64,000 nucleotides of DNA from Maribacter sp. (lineage in GTDB: Bacteria; Bacteroidota; Bacteroidia; Flavobacteriales; Flavobacteriaceae), in assembly GCA_011050675.1 (NCBI GenBank), contig DRFI01000020.1, positions 186,001 through 250,000 of the forward strand. Direction: 5' to 3'. Position 1 is the stretch's first letter. Every line of letters starts with the position of its first letter. Shown here one piece after another: positions 18,617-27,723 of this stretch. Both the position numbers and the translations under genes were made by a program. A model generated the notes under the pieces. That model was not told where the DNA came from. It ran no database searches and saw only the letters and a list, made by a program, of their open reading frames with translations.

Positions 18617-19884
18617 AATATTTATTCATCTTTATTTTTATTTGCTTAATAGGGTGCAAAAGTGATGCTGAAAAATTTGATATCCCCACTCCCTCTTCAA
18701 ATAACTATACAGACAATGTAGCTCAGTTACCAGATTCAGTTTACTACGATAAAGTTTTAGGAGCTTTAGTAGGCTCTGCAATTGGTGACGCTATGGGTGC
18801 ATCTACCGAAATGTGGCACAGAAAAGATATTCAATTAACATACGGATACATTACCGGACTAACGCCTGCCGTACGAGAACAATCGCCAGAAGGCACTTGG
18901 GAACACAATCTTTTAGCAGGAGCTACAACTGATGATACCCGATGGAAAAGCTTGATGGTTCATTATTTCAAAGCCAACCAGAACAAAACAAACCCTGATA
19001 ATTTTACTGAATTTATTATTGACTATTACTATACGCTTACAACATCACTAGGTGATGGAGAAATTCAAACCAGTACAGATGCACTAGACACCCAAATCGA
19101 AAAAATAGATTGGATCAAAGATTGGGCACGGGTATCATTGGCTTACAAAAAAGATAATGACAGCTATATACAAGCACAGAATCGTTTTTATGGCGGAGAA
19201 ATGTCTTGTGCCGGACAATTGTACTCACCAATGATCGGACTTATTTCTAAATCGCCATTGGAGGCATATGAAAAAGCGTATGACCTAAGCCTGTTTGATA
19301 TTGGTTATGCTAAAGATATTACCGCCTTGGTCTCGACAATGACATATATGGCAACAAGAACCCAAGATTTAGACTCTATAATGAATGCACCTAAGTTTGT
19401 AGACCCAATTGGTTACGCAGATAGTAGATTGGTTGGGCGTATACCTACCGGCATCTTAAATAGCGCTCAAATAAATGTACGCCGTATAAATGAAATAACT
19501 TTTGACTCCCTTTTACTACAGGACACACTTATTTACAAAGTACCTAAAGGCTTTTTAGGTACTAAGAAGGATTGGATTCGTCAAGAAATGCTTTTCCGCT
19601 TATTAGAAAAAGATGAACGTGGTATTGCATTTCATTCTGCAGAAATTTGGCAAATACTTGTTACTGCCCTAGAATACGGTCGCGGAGATTTCGAAAAAAC
19701 AATGCAATTTATTGTTAACTACGGGCGCGATAACGACACCGTAGCCGCCATTGCCGGTATGATACTCGGAGCCAAATTGGGCTACAAAGCTCTACCACTT
19801 CAACTGCGTGAAACTATTGTAAAAGTAAATAGAGAAAACATGGGCATAGACCTTGAAGTTTTAGCCCGTGAAATGTCTCAATAA
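18613..19884 (+). CDS. ADP-ribosylglycohydrolase-family lipoprotein
   Basis: The 423-residue protein has a lipoprotein signal (ICLIGC, Cys15) and an ADP-ribosylglycohydrolase (ARH/DraG) domain: GALVGSAIGDAMGASTE (about 50-66), the metal motif TTDDT (105-109) and C-terminal GRDNDT (371-376), which together bind two magnesium ions. ARH enzymes cleave the N- or O-glycosidic bond of ADP-ribose, but the family also includes other ribosyl hydrolases. A lipid-anchored, extracytoplasmic location is unusual for this family. It is translationally coupled (4-base overlap) to the MtnK-like kinase gene, suggesting a shared ribosyl substrate. Confidence 0.85.
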   Translation: MKYLFIFIFICLIGCKSDAEKFDIPTPSSNNYTDNVAQLPDSVYYDKVLGALVGSAIGDAMGASTEMWHRKDIQLTYGYITGLTPAVREQSPEGTWEHNLLAGATTDDTRWKSLMVHYFKANQNKTNPDNFTEFIIDYYYTLTTSLGDGEIQTSTDALDTQIEKIDWIKDWARVSLAYKKDNDSYIQAQNRFYGGEMSCAGQLYSPMIGLISKSPLEAYEKAYDLSLFDIGYAKDITALVSTMTYMATRTQDLDSIMNAPKFVDPIGYADSRLVGRIPTGILNSAQINVRRINEITFDSLLLQDTLIYKVPKGFLGTKKDWIRQEMLFRLLEKDERGIAFHSAEIWQILVTALEYGRGDFEKTMQFIVNYGRDNDTVAAIAGMILGAKLGYKALPLQLRETIVKVNRENMGIDLEVLAREMSQ

Positions 19885-19887
19885 AGA

Positions 19888-21471
19888 CTAATCCCAAACA
19901 CGTTCTACCTTATGCTCTGTAAAATCATCGATTTCAAATTTTTCTTCTGATGTGTTTACTATGAATATTGCCCTATAAAATTCATTAGGAAATATTTGAT
20001 TTGTCATCACATACTGGCCACCGTTAATAAATAACTCTATTGAAGAATGATCTAATATAAAAACAATTTCAATTGGTCCATCTGGGATATTAGGAATCTG
20101 CATTTGCTGAATACCCGAAGAAAATTTATCACTAAAATCAACCTTACCAGATTTTCTTCTATCAAAAGTTACTAGTTTTTTATCACGGTTAATATCAATA
20201 CTTAAACTATCTCCATTTTCGCTCCTAAAATAGACTTGAGTATTAGGTACTTTTAATGTGAACTTCGTTTTACTTTGGTTACTGTATTTAAGTGGAATTA
20301 TTCTTTTTCTAGTCGGCAATATTTGAAATACACTTTCAGGATACGCCAAGGCAACATGCTTCTCAAAGTTTTTAAGTGGATAATTGAACAATGACACCTC
20401 ATCACCAACTTTACGCAAAGTTAATTCTCTTGGCACGGTCATCGCGCTACGCCATTTTTCTGTTGGCGTGTCACGTGCATAATCCCAATTACTCATCCAA
20501 CCTATAAAAACACGTTCATCATTTGGCGCGTCATTGTAAGTTACACCAGCATAATTGTCCCTACCTAAATCTACCCACTTATTCACTTTTTGATCTGTTG
20601 TAAATGTTGTTCCATCAAAATCTCCAATAAAATATTGTGTACCACTACCCCCATTTGGAGCACCAGGATTAATACTAATTAAAAGCACCCATTTCACTTC
20701 TTCTGTACCTTCAATTTTTAAAGGAAACAGATCTGGACATTCCCATACACCTCCATGCGCACCTTTATCCTTGCCAAATACACTTACTTTTTTCCAGTTT
20801 TTTAAATCCGGGGAATTCCATATTTGCAAATGATCACCCGCCACTAAAAGCATAGTCCAATTTTCATCAATCTCATTCCAAAAAACTTTAGGGTCTCTAA
20901 AGTCTTTGACTCCCGAATTACCTATAACTGGATTACCCTTATACTTGGTCCAACTATCCCCATTATCTAAACTGTATGCAATACCTTGAGTTTGAAAATC
21001 TTTTTTCCCAGCTTGCTCACTTTCCATATCGTGATAAGTAAATATCGCCACCATTGCCGGATTGTCTTCTGTTCCAAAACCAGAAGTATTATTATGATCC
21101 ATAACCGCACTCCCAGAAAAAATTAAACCGTTTTTATCAGGAAAAAGTGCAATAGGCTTATGCTTCCATTTCATCATGTCTTCGCTTACGGCATGCCCCC
21201 AATGCATAGGCCCCCAAACAGTACTATCGGGATAATATTGATAAAACAAATGATATACTCCGTCATTATAAACGAGACCATTTGGGTCATTCATCCATTT
21301 CTCTTCTGGTGTAAAATGAAACTGAGACCTATATGGCTCTACATAATGTCCCGTAACCTCTACTTCACCTGTAACAATCTCATTCTTCGCTTCTTCCTTA
21401 CAACTAAAATTGCATAAGACACATAGCAGTATAACTACCCCTAAACCGCTATTTCGTATAGTTTTAACCAT
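19888..21471 (-). CDS. GH32 fructan hydrolase lipoprotein (levanase/inulinase/invertase)
   Basis: The 527-residue protein has a lipoprotein signal (CNFSCK, Cys24) and a GH32 five-blade propeller followed by a beta-sandwich. The catalytic residues are in WMNDPNG (nucleophile Asp62), FRDPKV (transition-state Asp) and WECPDLF (acid/base Glu). It should release fructose from sucrose, levan or inulin at the cell surface. No SusC/SusD pair or fructokinase flanks it, so it is an isolated GH32 gene. Convergent with the ADP-ribosylglycohydrolase gene, 3 bases apart. Confidence 0.93.
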   Translation of the reverse strand: MVKTIRNSGLGVVILLCVLCNFSCKEEAKNEIVTGEVEVTGHYVEPYRSQFHFTPEEKWMNDPNGLVYNDGVYHLFYQYYPDSTVWGPMHWGHAVSEDMMKWKHKPIALFPDKNGLIFSGSAVMDHNNTSGFGTEDNPAMVAIFTYHDMESEQAGKKDFQTQGIAYSLDNGDSWTKYKGNPVIGNSGVKDFRDPKVFWNEIDENWTMLLVAGDHLQIWNSPDLKNWKKVSVFGKDKGAHGGVWECPDLFPLKIEGTEEVKWVLLISINPGAPNGGSGTQYFIGDFDGTTFTTDQKVNKWVDLGRDNYAGVTYNDAPNDERVFIGWMSNWDYARDTPTEKWRSAMTVPRELTLRKVGDEVSLFNYPLKNFEKHVALAYPESVFQILPTRKRIIPLKYSNQSKTKFTLKVPNTQVYFRSENGDSLSIDINRDKKLVTFDRRKSGKVDFSDKFSSGIQQMQIPNIPDGPIEIVFILDHSSIELFINGGQYVMTNQIFPNEFYRAIFIVNTSEEKFEIDDFTEHKVERVWD

Positions 21472-21513
21472 AAATTCACTTTTATACCGATACTTCTTAT
21501 ATTCTAATTATAG

Positions 21514-21521
21514 TACCTTTG
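21514..21521 (+). promoter_or_regulatory. Possible -7 element just ahead of rhodanese start
   Basis: TACCTTTG fits TAnnTTTG exactly and ends 5 bases before the chosen ATG at 21527. If used, the transcript would be leaderless or nearly so. No good -33 element is visible. Confidence 0.35.
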
Positions 21522-21526
21522 TGAGT

Positions 21527-22033
21527 ATGAATTTAATCAATTATAAATTAACATTCTGCTTACTCATCTTCCTTTCAATTTCCAAAATAAGTTTAGGACA
21601 AGATGAAATTTCCAAGGTTTTAAATACTTGGAACAAAGGCACTATACCTTATGCATATTTCGACAATTTACCTGAATCTGATTCCATCTTATTTTTAGAC
21701 ACCAGAGAAAAAGAAGAATTTGAAATTAGCCATCTAAAGAATTCCATTTGGGTAGGCTATAAAAAATTCGATGAAGAAAAAGTGCTTCAAACCATAACTG
21801 AAAAATCACAACCAATTATCGTCTATTGTTCTATAGGAGTTAGATCAGAAAATATTGGTGAAAAATTAAAAAAACTAGGATATACTAAAATTCTCAACCT
21901 GCATGGTGGTATTTTTGAATGGAAGAATAAAGGAGGAGAAGTTTTTAACGACAAAGAAATAGTTACCGATAGTGTTCATGCTTTTAACAAACATTGGGGA
22001 AAGCTACTACATGAAGGGGTTAAAGTTTATTAG
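21527..22033 (+). CDS. Rhodanese-like domain protein, exported
   Basis: I chose ATG 21527 rather than upstream in-frame codons because it gives a clean signal peptide (MNLINYKLTFCLLIFLSISK, ending near SLGQ). The 168-residue product has one rhodanese domain with Cys101 in the active-site loop YCSIGVRS and the final GGIFEWKNKGG. Rhodaneses move sulfane sulfur; with an exported single-domain protein the acceptor is unknown. It begins the set TIGR04282 glycosyltransferase - nucleoside phosphorylase - TIGR04283 glycosyltransferase and is probably co-transcribed with it (22-base gap). Confidence 0.88.
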   Translation: MNLINYKLTFCLLIFLSISKISLGQDEISKVLNTWNKGTIPYAYFDNLPESDSILFLDTREKEEFEISHLKNSIWVGYKKFDEEKVLQTITEKSQPIIVYCSIGVRSENIGEKLKKLGYTKILNLHGGIFEWKNKGGEVFNDKEIVTDSVHAFNKHWGKLLHEGVKVY

Positions 22034-22055
22034 TTAGCATAATTAAAAAATTACT

Positions 22056-22733
22056 TTGGGAATATTACAGAATAACAAAGCGGAGCGAGACGATAAAGTC
22101 ATAGATTTTACACTTGCAAATTCAAACAATCTTTTGCTTATTTTCACTCGAAATCCTGAACTTGGCAAGGGAAAAAGGCGCTTGGCTGCCACTGTTGGTG
22201 ACGATGCGGCATTAGACATTTATAAATTTCTATTAGATCATACCGTGGCTATTACCAGCCAATTATACGCTGAAAAACTGGTGTATTATTCTGAGGAAAT
22301 TTGGCAAAATGATATTTGGGATAATAAAAAATTCGGAAAGAAACTTCAAGTTGGCGAGGATTTAGGAATCCGTATGGCAAATGCCTTTCAGGAAGGTTTT
22401 CAAAACGAATATCAAAAAATCATTATCATTGGCAGCGACATGCTAGACCTTTCCCAAGAAGATTTAGAAAATGCTTTTAAGTCTTTAGAAAAAAATGACT
22501 TTGTAGTTGGTCCTGCTGAAGATGGCGGTTATTATTTACTGGGCATGAAAAAGTTTATGCCAGCACTTTTCAAAAATAAAACTTGGGGAACGGAAACCGT
22601 TTTAAAGGACACATTAGCTGATCTTGAAAATGAAACCACTGCCTTATTAGAAACAAAAAACGATGTAGATTATTACGAGGACATAAAGGATACTAAAGCC
22701 TTTGAGCCTTTTTTAAAACATATGAAGTTATGA
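22056..22733 (+). CDS. TIGR04282-family (DUF2064) glycosyltransferase, arsenosugar type
   Basis: The 225-residue protein starts at TTG; the first internal ATG is far inside the domain. It shows the family opening LLLIFTRNPELGKGKRRLA and the nucleotide-binding IIIIGSDMLDLS followed by VVGPAEDGGYYLLGM, all typical of DUF2064. NCBI names this family after its co-occurrence with arsenosugar genes. The usual GKVKTRLA reads GKGKRRLA here. It overlaps the next gene by 4 bases (ATGA). The assignment to arsenosugar synthesis rests on family and neighbours, not on direct evidence. Confidence 0.85.
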   Translation: MGILQNNKAERDDKVIDFTLANSNNLLLIFTRNPELGKGKRRLAATVGDDAALDIYKFLLDHTVAITSQLYAEKLVYYSEEIWQNDIWDNKKFGKKLQVGEDLGIRMANAFQEGFQNEYQKIIIIGSDMLDLSQEDLENAFKSLEKNDFVVGPAEDGGYYLLGMKKFMPALFKNKTWGTETVLKDTLADLENETTALLETKNDVDYYEDIKDTKAFEPFLKHMKL

Positions 22734-23545
22734 TGAAAGAAGAACTTTTAGAATCTGTAGCATACCTTAAAAATAAAGGTTTTGATAAACCAGAAATCGG
22801 TATTGTATTAGGTACTGGATTAGGGAAATTAGTAAATAGTGTTGAAGACCCTATTGAAGCACATTATAATCATATTCCATTTTTTCCATTAGCAACTGTA
22901 GAGTTCCATACTGGTAAATTAGTATATGGAACAATTAGCGGCAAAAAGGTTGTGGTTATGCAAGGTCGTTTTCACTTATACGAAGGATATGACTTTTTAG
23001 ATATTACCTACCCTATTCGTGTAATGCACATGTTAGGTATTTCTAAACTGTTTATATCTAATGCAGCGGGTGCCGTAAACCTTGATTTGAAAAAAGGTGA
23101 TATGATGCTCATTGAAGATCATATTAATTTACAAGGTGGATCGCCCTTGGCATTTAAAGGTGTTAGCGAATTTGGCGAGCGTTTTGCAGACATGTCCGAA
23201 CCTTACGATTTAGATATGCGAAACAAGCTAATGGCTATAGCTAAAGAGCATAATATTTCATTAAAAAGTGGCGTATACGCCTCTGTTGTTGGACCTCAGT
23301 TAGAAACTAAGGCAGAATATAGAATGATTAAATTAATTGGTGCAGATGCTGTTGGTATGAGTACTGTGCCAGAGGTTATTGTTGCCAATCATTTATCGCT
23401 ACCTATTATAGCTGTTTCTGTTTTAACCGATGAATGTGACCCAGACAATCTTAAACCTGTTGATATAAGTGAGATTATCTCAATTGCAGAAAAAACCGAA
23501 CCTAAAATGGTGAAGTTATTTCAAGAATTGATCAAACAATTGTAA
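22730..23545 (+). CDS. Purine-nucleoside phosphorylase, class I trimeric type
   Basis: The 271-residue enzyme matches the PNP/MTAP family I: GTGLG phosphate loop (28-32), EFHTGKL, GRFHLYEGYD, SNAAGAVN (about 110), the VGPQLETKAEYRM segment and DAVGMSTVPEV. It splits inosine, guanosine or related nucleosides with phosphate to base and ribose-1-phosphate. It is coupled to the TIGR04282 gene and followed by a TIGR04283 gene. In that setting it could act on the adenosyl-arsenical made by ArsS, releasing a 5-substituted ribose-1-phosphate; this is inference. No second copy is in the window. Confidence 0.92.
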   Translation: MMKEELLESVAYLKNKGFDKPEIGIVLGTGLGKLVNSVEDPIEAHYNHIPFFPLATVEFHTGKLVYGTISGKKVVVMQGRFHLYEGYDFLDITYPIRVMHMLGISKLFISNAAGAVNLDLKKGDMMLIEDHINLQGGSPLAFKGVSEFGERFADMSEPYDLDMRNKLMAIAKEHNISLKSGVYASVVGPQLETKAEYRMIKLIGADAVGMSTVPEVIVANHLSLPIIAVSVLTDECDPDNLKPVDISEIISIAEKTEPKMVKLFQELIKQL

Positions 23546-23589
23546 GGATTTCTAGTAATTGGCTACCATAAGAAAGCAAACATTGTCCT

Positions 23590-24294
23590 ATGAGTGCTAA
23601 GCAGCCAACCATAAGTATTATTATTCCGGTGTTGAATGAAGAGAAGTACATCTTTGATGTACTTCTCTCTATATCTACTAATGCAAGCACAGATTGTATT
23701 AAAGAAATACTTGTAGTAGATGGTGGTAGCACAGACCTAACCGTTGAAAATGCCCTAGAATACGGAGCATCTGTAATAAAGAGCAAAAAAGGACGTGCAA
23801 CTCAAATGAATATTGGTGCTAATAGGGCTACAGGCGATATTCTCTATTTTCTACATGTAGATTCCTTACCTCCTAAAGATTATGACCAAGCTATTTTAAA
23901 TGAAATTGACCAAGGTTTTGAAGTAGGTTGTTTTCAAATGCGTTTTAATAGTGATAGTCGATTTTTAAAATTCTTCGCTTGGTGCACTCGTATTAACCAT
24001 CAAATTTGTCGTGGCGGTGATCAATCACTTTTTATTACTCACAAACTATTTCATGACATTAATGGCTTCAATGAAAATTTCGTCATTTATGAAGACAATG
24101 AATTCATTCAACGGGTATATAAATTAAGACCTTTTAAGATTATTTCTTCTGCCGTTACAACATCTGCTAGACGTTATGAAGAACGTGGAACGGTTCGATT
24201 ACAATGGCATTTTGGAATGATTCATCTAAAATATTACTTAGGTGCAAAGCCAACAGAGCTACATCAGTATTATTTAAAATACATTGCAGCATAA
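23590..24294 (+). CDS. TIGR04283-family GT2 glycosyltransferase, arsenosugar type
   Basis: The 234-residue protein has a GT-A fold: ISIIIPVLNEEKYI, VVDGGSTDLT (sugar-nucleotide site), GRATQMNIGANRATGDILYFLHVDS with the DxD-like motif at about 93, and a compact C-terminus without membrane helices. This pattern, especially KGRATQMN, marks TIGR04283, a family named for arsenosugar clusters. It is the fourth gene of the set and converges with an amidase gene 3 bases away. The sugar donor and acceptor are not known from sequence. Confidence 0.87.
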   Translation: MSAKQPTISIIIPVLNEEKYIFDVLLSISTNASTDCIKEILVVDGGSTDLTVENALEYGASVIKSKKGRATQMNIGANRATGDILYFLHVDSLPPKDYDQAILNEIDQGFEVGCFQMRFNSDSRFLKFFAWCTRINHQICRGGDQSLFITHKLFHDINGFNENFVIYEDNEFIQRVYKLRPFKIISSAVTTSARRYEERGTVRLQWHFGMIHLKYYLGAKPTELHQYYLKYIAA

Positions 24295-24297
24295 CCT

Positions 24298-25347
24298 TTA
24301 CTTTTCTTCAAAATCCAGTAAAACACCTTCACTGATCCACTTAGCAAGCGCTTGACGATTATCTGGGTCTACAATTCTTACTTGATCCTTGGCATTTCTA
24401 ATATTTCCGATTTCAATAAAAGCCATTGCGGGGTGTGTTTTCTTTACTAAATAAAGAGATGTTCTATCTTCAAAAGTACCTGCATAACTTCTATTTGGCT
24501 GATATTTCTTATACTTTGCTTCGAAGGTTTTATGAATACTCTCCGCTAGCTTTTTACCGTTCTTACTATGCTCATGATGGTAAAAGAAGACATCAATGTT
24601 TTGACCTTCACTTCTACTATCTACATGGGTAACAATTAGTCGTTGATACTTTCCCTTATTAGATTTATACAGGTTATTTACAATTTCTACACGCTGTTTT
24701 AGGCGTGCTACTTGGTTTAAAGGAATTATTTTATCTGGATAAGCGACCTCATCATGGTCTATTTCTAGAACAAAATCATCTCTAATTCCGTCATTTTCAT
24801 CTTGGATAATAATATAAACCTTTGCCCCGTGAGCTATTAATTCTTTGGCCAATCGCAGCGTAATATCATACGCATATTCATCTTCAGCAATTGTCTTACC
24901 TGCGTAAACACCCATTGCACCAGGATCAGGACCACCATGACCGCTAACCAAATAGTAAATATTATCTTTTAAACGTTCGCTTTTAGATATAACCGTTTTA
25001 TGCTTCTTTCCAAAAATATCATAAGAAGCACTCTCTATTTTTTTAATTTCCTTTGCTTGTTGCTGTAAAGAATCTACAATGGCAACGGTATCTAATTTCA
25101 CATTCGGAATTACATATATTTTGCCTGCAATTAAATGTACACTATCACGTAAATCGTGATTATTTAAGGTTACAAATTCATCATAAACATCATATGGGTT
25201 AACCCCGTGTTTTCTCAATAGAGACAAAATTCCGTCGCCAGGTTCAGCCACAACGGTTTTAAGCGAATCTTGTGCAGTACAAAAAACACTCAAAAACAAA
25301 AATAATCCGCTAGTAAAAATGCTATATTTCATGATATGATTGAACAC
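24298..25347 (-). CDS. N-acetylmuramoyl-L-alanine amidase (Amidase_3), secreted
   Basis: The 349-residue protein has a signal peptide (ending near FCTAQDS), an N-terminal LysM-like stretch (AEPGDGILSLLRKHGVNP to GKIYVIPN), and an Amidase_3 domain from about residue 127. Zinc ligands are visible as the His in SGHGGPDPGA, the Glu in AEDEYAY and the His in VTHVDSRSE; the catalytic Glu lies in FIEIGNIRN. It cleaves the bond between MurNAc and L-Ala of peptidoglycan during cell separation or remodelling. The gene is monocistronic by spacing. Confidence 0.88.
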   Translation of the reverse strand: MFNHIMKYSIFTSGLFLFLSVFCTAQDSLKTVVAEPGDGILSLLRKHGVNPYDVYDEFVTLNNHDLRDSVHLIAGKIYVIPNVKLDTVAIVDSLQQQAKEIKKIESASYDIFGKKHKTVISKSERLKDNIYYLVSGHGGPDPGAMGVYAGKTIAEDEYAYDITLRLAKELIAHGAKVYIIIQDENDGIRDDFVLEIDHDEVAYPDKIIPLNQVARLKQRVEIVNNLYKSNKGKYQRLIVTHVDSRSEGQNIDVFFYHHEHSKNGKKLAESIHKTFEAKYKKYQPNRSYAGTFEDRTSLYLVKKTHPAMAFIEIGNIRNAKDQVRIVDPDNRQALAKWISEGVLLDFEEK

Positions 25348-25398
25348 AAGGTCTATGCCATACCTAATTTATGACATTTAATTACTAGACAAAGATTG

Positions 25399-26664
25399 CT
25401 AAAAATATTGACCAATACCAAAGACAATTCCATTGTCTCCATCTTTTGTGATACCATAACCGTAGTCTATTCTAAATATGGCATTGAAAATTCGTTTGTG
25501 CATAAACCGAATACCTACACCTGGATAAATTCGAAGATTGTCTGTCTTCAACAAATCATCGAAATCACCGCCAGGGTTACGCCAAGTACCACCATCAATA
25601 AAAATATTTCCCTGTAACACAAACTTATTTCGATCTATTAAGGTTTGCCTATACTCTGTATTCAACACTATCATGCCCGTACCTCTGTCAATAGTATTAC
25701 CTACACCACGTATATTTAAATTATTATCTACAGTAAATGGTGCAAACGGACTATCTACATTACTTGCCAAACCTAAGCGTAACCTGTTCGCCCAATTACC
25801 TCTGTCTCCAATTCTTTTGAAATAGGTAAAATCATTGAAACCTATTAAAAATTCTGGCAGGTTTTCATCTGTACTACCCACATATTGTAAATTAAGCTGG
25901 CTTCTAAAACCGTCTAAATAATGATAGAAGTAATTCAACCCATTGTAATCATAAATAAATTTGAACAAATGCTTATCTACATTTAAAGCTAAAGGCACTT
26001 CTGCATTTGTAGCTCCGGCAATGTAATTATAGTCTTCTGTGAAAAAACTAAAACCTAGCTCTACACGATTTTTAAAATTAAGCTCATACAATCCCAACAG
26101 TTCAACTCCTGTATTACTATACTTATAATCAGCAGTATTATCCTGAAAAAAAACAGGCTCTAGTGTAGTGAAATTATTATAATTTAATGCAAGTCCAATC
26201 TTATTAGAAAATAAGTATGGAGCTCGAACACTTACACCGTACGAACTATAGTTATCGTATTGATAAAATGCGCCTAACGAAATATTTCGCCCAAGAAAAT
26301 TAAACTCTTGAAGCCCAATTCTAAAAGCAAAATCATCGTTTGATGAGCTAAAAAGGTTCGCAAATGGAATTAAAGTAAAGTTTTCTTCAATAACATATTT
26401 TACCTCACACCTATCATCATTCAATAAGTTTACATGATAAGTAGCATGAGATATAGAGGGTAATCTTTTAAGACGCTGAATATCTCTTTCCATAATCAAG
26501 GTATCTAACAACATACCTTGTTTGGCTTCTACAAGATTATTAATAAAAGAGATTTTTGTGCGATTTGAGCCTAGAATATCTAATTTTTCAACCCTTTTAC
26601 CTTGCCCATTCATTGAGAAATACGCAAGTATTAGAATTAACAAGGGTAGAAATTTTATGTTCAT
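25399..26664 (-). CDS. Omp85-superfamily outer-membrane protein with one POTRA
   Basis: The 421-residue protein has a signal peptide (ends near SMNGQG), one POTRA-like domain (about 24-95, with VEKLDILGSNRTK and RDIQRLKRLPSISHATYHV), and a BamA/TamA-like barrel. The late barrel has the Omp85-style segments NIRGVGNTIDRGTG, LNTEYRQTL and IDGGTWRNPGGD, and the chain ends in an aromatic residue. It is much shorter than BamA (one POTRA), so it resembles the small Omp85/patatin-like or FhaC-type group. Partner or substrate unknown. Confidence 0.82.
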   Translation of the reverse strand: MNIKFLPLLILILAYFSMNGQGKRVEKLDILGSNRTKISFINNLVEAKQGMLLDTLIMERDIQRLKRLPSISHATYHVNLLNDDRCEVKYVIEENFTLIPFANLFSSSNDDFAFRIGLQEFNFLGRNISLGAFYQYDNYSSYGVSVRAPYLFSNKIGLALNYNNFTTLEPVFFQDNTADYKYSNTGVELLGLYELNFKNRVELGFSFFTEDYNYIAGATNAEVPLALNVDKHLFKFIYDYNGLNYFYHYLDGFRSQLNLQYVGSTDENLPEFLIGFNDFTYFKRIGDRGNWANRLRLGLASNVDSPFAPFTVDNNLNIRGVGNTIDRGTGMIVLNTEYRQTLIDRNKFVLQGNIFIDGGTWRNPGGDFDDLLKTDNLRIYPGVGIRFMHKRIFNAIFRIDYGYGITKDGDNGIVFGIGQYF

Positions 26665-26766
26665 TTATAGAATGCTCATACTATATTATTCTTTATATAG
26701 GTTTTCAATATAGAACAAAATAAGCGCTCCATCAATTTTCATTAAAATCTACGAACTATTAAAACC

Positions 26767-26804
26767 AAAAAAGAGCTTAGTTGCATGACACAACCAAAGC
26801 TCTT
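26767..26804 (-). terminator. Rho-independent terminator (leftward)
   Basis: On the minus strand an 8-bp stem (AAGAGCTT / AAGCTCTT), extended by GTTG/CAAC after a bulge, is followed by a T-run. It lies 22 bases past the stop of the barrel gene at 26826 and ends the DUF547-barrel transcript. Confidence 0.85.
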
Positions 26805-26825
26805 ATAAGGAACACTCAAATTTTA

Positions 26826-27701
26826 TTAAAAAATACCTCTCAACCCTAAATTAAAAGTTTGCCCAAGACCAGTATTATTACCACGAACAAAATTGGTATA
26901 AAGTACTTCTAGATTTAAAGCATCTGTAAGTTGATATTTTGCACCACCACCCAAAGCTGTAAAATCTTGTGTAAAATTATTCCCTAAATCTAGGCGCTGA
27001 GAATGCTGGGCCAATGCCAAAATGGTAAATTTATTACTTGGGAAATAACTAAGAAATAAACCCGGGCTAAGATTTAAACTGTTGTTTGCAAAACTCTCTT
27101 CTTTATCACCAAAACTTAATTCTGAGTTAAGCTCACTAAAAAGCTGCCATTTATCTCCAGGAAATGTATAGTCATAAAAAAACCTGTTCTGCCAGATATA
27201 CCCTTTTTGATCCAAAAAAACTCCGTTTTCAGATTCGTTATCTACCAAAGGAATAAAGAATGAACTTTGAATAGAAAAATTACTTACTGAAGCTATAGGC
27301 ACAAATTTCACTGAAGGTGCAATAGAAGTAAGTCCTGATCTTGCGGTATTATTTTCTCCATCAAATTTAAAGACATCTAAAGCATCTCTATCGCCGACCA
27401 CGTTAGATCTAAATTCTAATATTGCACCTACATTCCATCTGTTATTTTTACCAACACCGGTATAACCTTCTAATGTAGATGTAAAAAAAGTTTGTCTAGG
27501 CTGGGTGCCAGATGCAAAAGTGCTCTTAGTTTCGGTGTATAAATTATTAAACCACTTCACATCATACTGCCCTTGACCTACCAATTTTGATGGTGTATAT
27601 TGTTGAATATTACTTTTCTGTTGTATGCTATCTTGTGAATGGCCTTTAAAAAAGAAACAAAGGATTACTACAAGAAATACATTTCTAGTTAAAACACTCA
27701 T
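26826..27701 (-). CDS. Outer-membrane beta-barrel protein, transporter-like
   Basis: The 291-residue protein has a signal peptide (ends near KGHSQDS) and a repetitive strand pattern with aromatic girdle residues, ending in NLGLRGIF with a C-terminal Phe as in outer-membrane barrels. Segments such as VPIASVSNFSIQSSFFIPL and YQLTDALNLEVLYTNF resemble the phenol-degradation MetA/transporter barrel family. Substrate unknown. It follows the DUF547 gene by 22 bases and is probably co-expressed with it, divergent from the FAD oxidoreductase operon. Confidence 0.78.
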   Translation of the reverse strand: MSVLTRNVFLVVILCFFFKGHSQDSIQQKSNIQQYTPSKLVGQGQYDVKWFNNLYTETKSTFASGTQPRQTFFTSTLEGYTGVGKNNRWNVGAILEFRSNVVGDRDALDVFKFDGENNTARSGLTSIAPSVKFVPIASVSNFSIQSSFFIPLVDNESENGVFLDQKGYIWQNRFFYDYTFPGDKWQLFSELNSELSFGDKEESFANNSLNLSPGLFLSYFPSNKFTILALAQHSQRLDLGNNFTQDFTALGGGAKYQLTDALNLEVLYTNFVRGNNTGLGQTFNLGLRGIF

Positions 27702-27723
27702 TTTTAGTTTTTTAAAATGTTGG

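Noticed and set aside
17645-24294. A methionine salvage (MTA/MTR) pathway
   Set aside because: No mtnA, mtnB or mtnD-like genes are nearby, and the PNP lies among arsenosugar-type glycosyltransferases instead.
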